From Pseudomonas sp. PA27(2017) (GTDB taxonomy: Bacteria > Pseudomonadota > Gammaproteobacteria > Pseudomonadales > Pseudomonadaceae), in the NCBI RefSeq assembly GCF_001945445.1, contig NZ_MSXW01000016.1:1-64000 (forward strand): a DNA stretch of 64,000 bases. The letters run 5' to 3'. The position numbers and the translations under genes were made by a program. A model generated the notes under the pieces. That model made no database searches. It was not told where the DNA came from and saw only the letters and a list, made by a program, of their open reading frames with translations. This document shows, piece by piece, positions 1-6,158 of the stretch; position 1 is the first letter of the stretch, and each line of letters begins with the position of its first letter.

Positions 1-119
1 GTGGGCTCAAGCGAACAGAAGCCCTGACCATCCTGGCCCGTAAACTCGCTCGTATCGCCTTTGCGCTGATGCAGAAGCAGGTCGATTACAACCCCGAAAA
101 AGGGGGATCCTTGACATAG
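1..119 (+). CDS. IS110-family transposase, C-terminal fragment cut by window edge
   Basis: The reading frame that starts at base 3 encodes a 38-residue tail containing GLKRTEALTILARKLARIAF and ends at a TAG at 117-119. I recognise this tail as the C-terminus of IS110-family (DEDD plus Ser) transposases; the catalytic parts lie outside the window. Homology to the neighbouring REP sequence begins at about 123, only a few bases after the stop. The element therefore ends almost immediately after its gene, as in IS110-group elements whose long non-coding end (the bridge RNA region) is upstream of the transposase. The family assignment comes from memory of the tail and is fairly secure; the exact element is unknown. 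Confidence 0.7.
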   Translation, partial: GLKRTEALTILARKLARIAFALMQKQVDYNPEKGGSLT

Positions 120-122
120 AAT

Positions 123-622
123 CTCCCACAGTGATCGCAAGCAACCCAACGCCCGTGTAGGAGCGCCGACCCGGCGCGAAAGGGTTGTGGCCTTGCTGCA
201 AGAGCGGCGTCGTACGCACGATTCGCCGCGGGGTCGCGACTCCCACAATGACCGCGAGCAACCCATCACCTGCGTGGGAGCGCCGACCCGGCGCGAAAGG
301 ATTGTGGCCTTGTTGCAAGAGCGGCGTCGTACGCACGATTCGCCGCGGGGTCGCGACTCCCACAATGACCGCGAGCAACCCATCACCTGCGTGGGAGCGC
401 CGACCCGGCGCGAAAGGATTGTGGCCTTGTTGCAAGACCGGCGTCGTACGCACGATTCGCCGCGGGGTCGCGGCTCCCACAATGACCGCGAGCAACCCAC
501 CACCTGTGTGGGAGCGCCGACCCGGCGCGAAAGGATTGTGGCCTTGTTGCAAGAGCGGCGTCGTACGCACGATTCGCGGCGAGGTCGCCGCTCCTACGAG
601 ATGGCGAGCAACCAGCCGCAGG
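123..622. repeat. Tandem array of 117-bp REP-doublet (REPIN-like) units
   Basis: The block starting ctcccaca(a/g)tga recurs at 123, 240, 357, 474 and, degenerate, at 591, an exact 117-bp period. Within each unit a REP-like arm (gtgggagcgccgacccggcg) is followed about 45 bp later by an oppositely oriented arm (cgccgcggggtcgcgactcc). Each unit is thus an inverted pair of REPs, the REPIN arrangement known in Pseudomonas. Because 117 is divisible by three, long open frames cross the array on both strands; they are artefacts. The array fills the space between the IS110 end and the stop codon of the last gene of the chemotaxis operon, and its last hairpin may help terminate that operon. Confidence 0.85.
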
Positions 623-1021
623 TTAGGAGCGGCGCGCCTGATGCAGCTTGGCGACCAGTTCCGCTTCGGCCTTGCTGAGGCCGCAGGACTGGGTCAGGTC
701 GTCGGCACTGGCGCCCATGCCGACCAGACGGGCGGCCTGGGTGAAGGACAGGCTGGTGGGGTCGCGTTGTTCGATCTGCGTCAGCTTGTCGGGCAGCGGC
801 GCAACGGTGCGCCGCAACTCGTGCAGTTCCTCGCCCATGCGGATGCTACCCGTCAGATAGGTGTCCAGGCGCTTGCCCAACTCGCGGATACGCTGATCAC
901 GCTGGGCATCGCGTTCGGCCTGCAGTTGGCTGGCCAGGCGCAGACGTCCGGCAAGCCAGACGCAAGTGCCCACCAGCCCGGCACAGACCAGGGCAAGAAC
1001 GATGAGTGCGGCTTCGAGCAC
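623..1021 (-). CDS. DUF2802 membrane-anchored protein at the end of the chemotaxis operon
   Basis: This 132-residue protein starts with one membrane segment (about residues 3-25). A charged, coiled-coil-prone stretch (about 35-75) follows, and then a C-terminal helical domain ending in GLSKAEAELVAKLHQARRS. This layout is the DUF2802 family, which in Pseudomonas sits directly downstream of cheW. The start lies 1 bp beyond the cheW stop, so the two are translationally coupled. The C-terminal domain looks like a helix-turn-helix fold, but the membrane anchor argues against a classical regulator. Its function is unknown; the position suggests an accessory role in polar chemotaxis arrays. Confidence 0.85.
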   Translation of the reverse strand: MLEAALIVLALVCAGLVGTCVWLAGRLRLASQLQAERDAQRDQRIRELGKRLDTYLTGSIRMGEELHELRRTVAPLPDKLTQIEQRDPTSLSFTQAARLVGMGASADDLTQSCGLSKAEAELVAKLHQARRS

Positions 1022-1022
1022 T

Positions 1023-1502
1023 TCAGATGCTCTCCAGCTCCGACCACTCCTCCTCGGTCATCATCTTGTCCAGCTCGACCAGAATGAGCAGCTCGCCGTT
1101 CTTGTTGCACACACCCTGGATGAACTTGGCCGACTCGTCGTTACCGACGTTCGGAGCGGTTTCCACCTCGGACTGGCGCAGGTAAACCACTTCGGCCACG
1201 CTGTCGACCAGAATGCCCACCACCTGCTTGTCCGCCTCGATGATGACGATGCGGGTGTTGTCGGTGACGTCGGAGGAATCCAGGCCAAAACGCTGGCGCG
1301 TGTCGATGACGGTCACCACGTTGCCGCGCAGGTTGATGATCCCCAACACGTAGCTCGGCGCGCCCGGCACCGGGGCGATCTCGGTGTAACGCAGCACTTC
1401 CTGCACCTGCATCACGTTGATGCCGTAGGTCTCGTTGTCCAGACGGAACGTGACCCACTGCAGGATCGGATCTTCAGCGCCTTGTGCAGAGCTTTTCTTC
1501 AT
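1023..1502 (-). CDS. cheW: Chemotaxis adaptor CheW
   Basis: This 159-residue protein is essentially a single CheW domain (about residues 15-155) with the usual LDNETYGINVMQVQEVLRY beginning and an INLRGNVVTVIDTRQRFGL segment. CheW couples chemoreceptors to the P5 domain of CheA in the membrane-associated array. It is the penultimate gene of the che operon, after parP (87 bp gap) and before the DUF2802 gene (1 bp gap). The length is normal for the family and no truncation is visible. Confidence 0.95.
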   Translation of the reverse strand: MKKSSAQGAEDPILQWVTFRLDNETYGINVMQVQEVLRYTEIAPVPGAPSYVLGIINLRGNVVTVIDTRQRFGLDSSDVTDNTRIVIIEADKQVVGILVDSVAEVVYLRQSEVETAPNVGNDESAKFIQGVCNKNGELLILVELDKMMTEEEWSELESI

Positions 1503-1589
1503 GGCCTAGCCTCGTCATTGACCGCGCGTTGCGGTGCGCGGGAGTCCCGCTATTCAAGTGATCGCACGCTGTAGCGCGTACGAACGTTA

Positions 1590-2441
1590 TCAGTGTATCT
1601 GCCCGTTGTGCATGCGCTTGGTAGCGCCGCTGGCGATCAGCTCGGCCAGCGCGGCGACGTCCAGCAGCGCGCACATGTGTTCGATCACGGTTCCTGCCAG
1701 CCACGGCCGCTGCGAGCGCTGGCTGCGCCATTTGATTTCGTCCGGGTTAAGGCGGATCGAGCGGCTGACCTGGTGCACCGCCAGCCCCCACTCGTAGCCC
1801 TGCACGGAAATCACGTACTGCAGGCCCTGCTTGAAATCATCCCGGTAACGATCGGGCATTACCCAGCGGGCGGTATCGAGCACCTTAAGGTTGCCGGACT
1901 GTGATGGCAGTATGCCCAAAAACCAGTCGGGTTGGCCAAACAAAGGTGTCAGATCCTGGCCCGCCAGTGGGTAGATCGAGCCCAGACACACCAGCGGCAC
2001 CGCCAGGGTCAACCCGGCCACATCGAACAACAGGCATTCGAACGGCTCTTCGGCCCACTCGGGACGGCCGTCGGGCTGGCTGGAGAAAATCTGTGGTGCA
2101 GGGCGATGCACGTCGACGACCGGCTCGACCACCGGCGGCATCGGAATGGGTTCGACGACGACCGGCGCAACCGCCTCGGCCACCGGAGCGGCCACCTCGA
2201 CGACCGGCTCGCTGACCACTTCGGCCACGGCAGGCTGAACCAGGGTCAGCGCCGGCGCTTCGGCGCGCGGCACCAGCTGCGCATCACGTACCTGCTCCTC
2301 GAGCACGGCGGCCTCGAAATCATCGAGGGCGCTATCTTCGAGGGTTTGTTCGAGCTCGATGGCGGCATCCTGCAGCAACCCATCGAGGTAGGACTGCAGC
2401 GCCAGTTGGGGCCGAGTTGCGGTAGCAGTAGAACGACTCAT
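1590..2441 (-). CDS. parP: ParP-type CheW-domain protein (array polar localisation)
   Basis: The protein has 283 residues. Its N-terminal half is acidic and rich in Pro, Ala and Val, with low-complexity PVVEP/AEV runs at about 65-115. The C-terminal half (about 130-270) is a CheW-like domain with FECLLFDVAGLTLAVPLVCL and GNLKVLDTARWVMP. This architecture, downstream of a ParA-type gene, defines ParP. In Vibrio, ParP binds the CheA linker and signalling proteins and, with ParC, keeps arrays at the cell pole. A FliA-type promoter match lies just upstream (2473-2500). The assignment rests on architecture and synteny; P. aeruginosa annotations call this gene simply a CheW-like protein. Confidence 0.85.
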   Translation of the reverse strand: MSRSTATATRPQLALQSYLDGLLQDAAIELEQTLEDSALDDFEAAVLEEQVRDAQLVPRAEAPALTLVQPAVAEVVSEPVVEVAAPVAEAVAPVVVEPIPMPPVVEPVVDVHRPAPQIFSSQPDGRPEWAEEPFECLLFDVAGLTLAVPLVCLGSIYPLAGQDLTPLFGQPDWFLGILPSQSGNLKVLDTARWVMPDRYRDDFKQGLQYVISVQGYEWGLAVHQVSRSIRLNPDEIKWRSQRSQRPWLAGTVIEHMCALLDVAALAELIASGATKRMHNGQIH

Positions 2442-2472
2442 GAAGGCAACCTGCAGAAGATATCTGTATGAG

Positions 2473-2500
2473 CTATCGGCCGCTGGGGCGGCAGACTTGA
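2473..2500 (-). promoter_or_regulatory. Candidate FliA (sigma-28) promoter upstream of parP
   Basis: On the minus strand TCAAG (2496-2500) is followed 15 bases later by GCCGATAG (2473-2480). This matches the flagellar sigma-28 pattern TAAAG...GCCGATAA with the spacer one base longer than the E. coli consensus. The -10 box ends 32 bp before the parP ATG. It would give parP, cheW and the DUF2802 gene a FliA-dependent input in addition to read-through from cheY. Confidence 0.5.
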
Positions 2501-2532
2501 GCCGGTTCGCGCAGAATATTCAGCCGCCATGA

Positions 2533-3321
2533 TCAAGCCACCTGGGAAGCAGGCTGCTGCGCCAGCAAATGCTTGAGCAGCGCACGGTAGGCGATGGTGC
2601 CCCGGCTGTTGCCGTCGAACTGCGACGGCGTCAGCCCTGCCCGGCTGGCATCACGAAGGCGCGTATCGACCGGAATGTAGGCCTGCCAGAGCTGCTCGGG
2701 GTAAGCATTCTTGAGCAGACGCAGGGTCGACAGCGATGCCTGGGTGCGGCGGTCGAACAGCGTCGGCACGATGGTGTACGGCAGCGCCTGCTTGCGCGAG
2801 CGATTGATCATGGTCAGGGTGTTGACCATGCGCTCCAGGCCCTTGACCGCCAGGAACTCGGTCTGCACGGGAATTACCAGCTGCTGGCTGGCCGCCAGCG
2901 CATTGACCATCAGCACGCCGAGCAACGGTGGGCTGTCGATCACCGCGTAGTCGAAGTCCTGCCACAGCTGCGCCAGGCTCTTGGCGATCACCAGGCCCAG
3001 GCCGCTCTGCCCCGGCGACTGGCGCTCCAGGGTGGCCAGCGCGGTGCTCGACGGCAGCAGGGAAATACGTTCGTGGCTGGTGGGCAGCAGCAGTTGCTTC
3101 GGCAAGCCCTCCGGTACACTGCCCTGGTGCTGGAAGAGGTCGAAATTGCTGTTTTCCAGGGTGTCCGGGTCGTGTCCAAAATAACTGGTCATCGAGCCAT
3201 GGGGGTCGAGATCGACCACCACCACGCGCTTGCCGGCATCGGCCAGCAGACCCGCCAGGGCGATACTGGAAGTGGTCTTACCCACGCCGCCTTTCTGATT
3301 GGATACAGCCCACACTCTCAT
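2533..3321 (-). CDS. parC: ParC, ParA-family ATPase for polar positioning of chemotaxis arrays
   Basis: The protein has 262 residues and a deviant Walker A (NQKGGVGKTT, about residues 8-17), VVVVDLDPHG (Walker A prime) and DYAVIDSPPLLG (Walker B). That makes it a ParA/MinD-type ATPase. I chose the ATG at 3321, giving MRVWAVSNQKGG, over the ATG three codons upstream: GGGAGG lies about 9 bases before it, whereas it abuts the upstream ATG. Its place between motD and parP fits ParC, which in Vibrio marks the pole and recruits ParP and the arrays; it is not a chromosome partition ATPase. P. aeruginosa has the same gene in the same place. Confidence 0.9.
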   Translation of the reverse strand: MRVWAVSNQKGGVGKTTSSIALAGLLADAGKRVVVVDLDPHGSMTSYFGHDPDTLENSNFDLFQHQGSVPEGLPKQLLLPTSHERISLLPSSTALATLERQSPGQSGLGLVIAKSLAQLWQDFDYAVIDSPPLLGVLMVNALAASQQLVIPVQTEFLAVKGLERMVNTLTMINRSRKQALPYTIVPTLFDRRTQASLSTLRLLKNAYPEQLWQAYIPVDTRLRDASRAGLTPSQFDGNSRGTIAYRALLKHLLAQQPASQVA

Positions 3322-3361
3322 AATCTTCATCCTCCCGGGGACAGGCTATGCCCGGCCGAGA

Positions 3362-4246
3362 CTAGTTGCCCGCTTCACGGACTGGCGACGGGGAATTGAC
3401 GGCGCCGTTGGCAGGCGTCGGTGCTGCAGGCCCTGTAGCAGGTTGCGTGCCAGCGCGCTGTAGCGCCGCGTCAGGCTGTGCATTGGCGCTTCCCACACCA
3501 CTAACACTACGCCGTACATCGAGATTGCGCGAGACCACCAGCACAACGCGGCGGTTACGCGCCCTGCCCTCGGCGGTGCCATTGTCGGCCACCGGCTGGA
3601 ATTCACCATAGCCCACGGCGGCCAGGCGCGAAGGATCGACGCCGTCCATGGCCAACATGCGCACGATGCTCGCCGCACGCGCCGTAGACAGCTCCCAGTT
3701 GGTCGGGTATTGCGCCGTCTTGATCGGCTGGTTGTCAGTGAAGCCCTCGACGTGCACTGGGTTGCCATAAGGCGCCAGGATCTTGGCGATTTTTTCGATG
3801 ATCTCGAACGCCTCGTCGTTGGGCAACGCATCACCGCTGGGAAACAGCAGCCCGGAACTCAGTTCAATCTCGATCCACAGCTCGTTGCCACGCACCTTGA
3901 GCTGATCGCTTTGCAGCAGGCCGCCAAAGGCATCGCGGATACTGTCGGCGATGTTCTGCAGGGTGGACGCCGCTATCTGCTGAGGCGATGCCTCGTCGAC
4001 CATCGAACGATCCGGCTCGGTCGTACGCGGGCGCTCGTCACCCACCGGAATCGGCTTGATCGAGCGATCCGGCTGGTTGAATACGCCGGTGAGGGTTTCC
4101 GACAGAATCTTGTACTTGCCTTCGTTGATCGAGGAAATCGAGTACATGACCACGAAAAAGGCGAACAACAGAGTGATGAAATCGGCATAGGAAACCAGCC
4201 AGCGCTCGTGGTTCTCATGCTCTTCGTGGCGGCGTCGGCGGGCCAT
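3362..4246 (-). CDS. motD: Flagellar stator protein MotD (MotB-like)
   Basis: The 294-residue protein has a basic, His-rich N-terminus (MARRRRHEEHENHERW). One membrane helix follows (about 20-40), with WLVSYADFITLLFAFFVVMY containing the proton-binding Asp of the MotB family. A plug and linker lead into an OmpA-like peptidoglycan-binding domain (about 130-250), with VEGFTDNQPI and LSTARAASIVRML. The low-complexity tail is rich in Ala, Pro and Thr. The start lies 2 bp after the motC stop, so MotC and MotD are made together as one stator. Pseudomonas carries this pair in addition to MotAB encoded elsewhere. Confidence 0.95.
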   Translation of the reverse strand: MARRRRHEEHENHERWLVSYADFITLLFAFFVVMYSISSINEGKYKILSETLTGVFNQPDRSIKPIPVGDERPRTTEPDRSMVDEASPQQIAASTLQNIADSIRDAFGGLLQSDQLKVRGNELWIEIELSSGLLFPSGDALPNDEAFEIIEKIAKILAPYGNPVHVEGFTDNQPIKTAQYPTNWELSTARAASIVRMLAMDGVDPSRLAAVGYGEFQPVADNGTAEGRARNRRVVLVVSRNLDVRRSVSGVGSANAQPDAALQRAGTQPATGPAAPTPANGAVNSPSPVREAGN

Positions 4247-4248
4247 GA

Positions 4249-4989
4249 TCAGCTCATGAAGCCTTGCAGCTTCAGCTCGATGGACCGTGGATTTTCGCCC
4301 TCACCGATCGACAGGATGCCTTCCAGAAGCATCTCCCTATACGCCGACTGGCGAAGCGCGACCGATTTGAGCTTGTTACCGATGGGCAGCAACAGCAGGT
4401 TGGCGATGGCCACACCGTAGATGGTGGCGACGAATGCCACGGCAATGCCGCTGCCCAGCAGGCTGGGATCGGCCAGGTTGCCCATCACGTGGATCAGCCC
4501 CATGACCGCGCCGATGATGCCGATGGTCGGCGCATAGCCGCCCATGCACTCGAAGAACTTGGCAGCCTGAATGTCACGGCTTTCCTGGGTGTAGAGATCC
4601 ACTTCGAGAATGCTGCGGATGGCCTCGGGCTCGGCGCCATCGACCAGCAGTTGCAGGCCCTTGCGCGCATAGGGATCGGGCTCGCCGTCGGCAACTGCCT
4701 CCAGGCCCAGCAGGCCTTCCTTGCGCGCGGTCATGCTCCAGTTCACCACACGGTCGATACCGCCGGGCAGGTCGATCTGCGGCGGCACGAAAATCCAGCG
4801 CAGGATGCTCACCGCCCGCTTGAAAACCGCCACGGGCGTCTGCAGCAAGGCCGCTCCCAGGGTTCCGCCGATCACGATCAAGGCCGCCGGGCCATTGAGC
4901 AGTGCCGAGGCATGACCGCCTTCCAGGTAGTTGCCGCCAAGAATCGCGACGAACGCCAGAATGACGCCGATCAGGCTCAGCACATCCAT
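4249..4989 (-). CDS. motC: Flagellar stator protein MotC (MotA-like)
   Basis: This 246-residue integral membrane protein belongs to the MotA/ExbB family. It has two N-terminal membrane helices, a large cytoplasmic loop with charged residues that contact FliG, and two helices around residues 150-200 (MGGYAPTIGIIGAVMGLIHVM, AVAFVATIYGVAIANLLLLP). Its ATG overlaps the cheB stop by one base (TGATG), and motD follows after 2 bp. It is the ion-channel partner of MotD. In P. aeruginosa MotCD supports swarming and swimming in viscous media; I expect the same here but the sequence alone does not show it. Confidence 0.95.
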   Translation of the reverse strand: MDVLSLIGVILAFVAILGGNYLEGGHASALLNGPAALIVIGGTLGAALLQTPVAVFKRAVSILRWIFVPPQIDLPGGIDRVVNWSMTARKEGLLGLEAVADGEPDPYARKGLQLLVDGAEPEAIRSILEVDLYTQESRDIQAAKFFECMGGYAPTIGIIGAVMGLIHVMGNLADPSLLGSGIAVAFVATIYGVAIANLLLLPIGNKLKSVALRQSAYREMLLEGILSIGEGENPRSIELKLQGFMS

Positions 4990-6116
4990 CAGAGGCAGGC
5001 CTCGACCAGATGGCGACCAATATCATCGAGGGGATAGACCGCGTCGGCCAGATTGGCTTTGACGATGGCCATGGGCATGCCGTAGATCACGCAACTGGCT
5101 TCATCCTGGGCCCAGACCTGGCTGCCGCCCTGCTTGAGCAGGCGCGCGCCCTCGCGGCCGTCGGCGCCCATGCCGGTCAGCACCACGGCCAGCACCTTGT
5201 CGTTGTACGACTTGGCCGCCGAACCGAAGGTGATGTCCACGCAGGGCTTGTAGTTCAGGCGCTCGTCACCGGGCAGGATGCGGATGGTGCCGCGGCCGTC
5301 GATCATCATCTGCTTGCCGCCCGGCGCCAGAATGGCCAGCCCGGGGCGCAGGACATCGCCGTCCTCGGCTTCCTTGACGTTGATCTTGCAGAGCTTGTCC
5401 AGACGCTCGGCGAAGGCCTTGGTGAAGGCGGCCGGCATGTGTTGGATGAGCACGATGGGCGTCGGAAAATTGGCCGGCAACTGGGTCAATACACGCTGCA
5501 GGGCCACCGGGCCGCCGGTCGAGGTACCGATCGCCACCAGTTTGTAGGCCTTGCGCTTGGGCGCCGCGCTGGACGAAGTCGCATGCCGCTCGGCTGGCGG
5601 ATGACTAACGCTCGGCTGCGGGCGTGCCGCTGGTGCAGGCGTGCTCGGCGTGCTGGCGGGTCGGCTCAGGCTACCGCCGGCAGGCGACGTCAGGGACGCC
5701 GTGCCGATCCCCCGGCGGTTGCTGCGCGAGATGCTGTGAACCTTCTCGCACAGCAACTGCTTGACCTTCTCGGGATTGCGCGAGATGTCTTCGAAGTTCT
5801 TCGGCAGAAAGTCCACCGCACCGGCATCCAGGGCGTCCAGGGTGACCCGGGCGCCTTCGTGGGTGAGCGAGGAGAACATCAGAACCGGCGTGGGGCAGCG
5901 CTGCATGATGTTGCGCACGGAGGTGATGCCGTCCATGAGCGGCATCTCGTAATCCATGGTGATCACGTCCGGCTTCAGTGCCAGGGCCTGATCGATGGCC
6001 TCACGTCCGTTGGTGGCCGTACCGACCACGGTGATGTTGGGATCCGACGAGAGAATTTCCGAAACCCTGCGGCGGAAAAAACCGGAGTCATCGACTACCA
6101 GTACCTTGACAACCAT
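4989..6116 (-). CDS. cheB: Chemotaxis methylesterase/glutamine deamidase CheB
   Basis: The protein has 375 residues with an N-terminal receiver domain (VLVVDDSGF; phospho-acceptor Asp in [11 protein letters not shown] at about residue 55). A Ser/Pro/Ala-rich linker (about 140-185) leads to the C-terminal methylesterase domain. There IGTSTGGP holds the catalytic Ser, IQHMP the His and GMGADGREG the Asp. CheA phosphorylates CheB, which then demethylates receptors for adaptation. I prefer the ATG at 6116: AGGAG lies 5 bases upstream, whereas it overlaps too closely with the GTG two codons earlier. It lies between cheA and motC. Confidence 0.93.
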   Translation of the reverse strand: MVVKVLVVDDSGFFRRRVSEILSSDPNITVVGTATNGREAIDQALALKPDVITMDYEMPLMDGITSVRNIMQRCPTPVLMFSSLTHEGARVTLDALDAGAVDFLPKNFEDISRNPEKVKQLLCEKVHSISRSNRRGIGTASLTSPAGGSLSRPASTPSTPAPAARPQPSVSHPPAERHATSSSAAPKRKAYKLVAIGTSTGGPVALQRVLTQLPANFPTPIVLIQHMPAAFTKAFAERLDKLCKINVKEAEDGDVLRPGLAILAPGGKQMMIDGRGTIRILPGDERLNYKPCVDITFGSAAKSYNDKVLAVVLTGMGADGREGARLLKQGGSQVWAQDEASCVIYGMPMAIVKANLADAVYPLDDIGRHLVEACL

Positions 6117-6158
6117 AAACACTCCTAAGCGGCACGGCCGTCGCCGTGCCGCGGACGA

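Noticed and set aside
7-1087. Long open frames across the repeat array on both strands (187, 300 and 163 codons)
   Set aside because: The 117-bp unit is divisible by three, so one stop-free unit gives a stop-free array. The peptides are exact repeats of Cys/Arg-rich nonsense and overlap the DUF2802 gene on the opposite strand.
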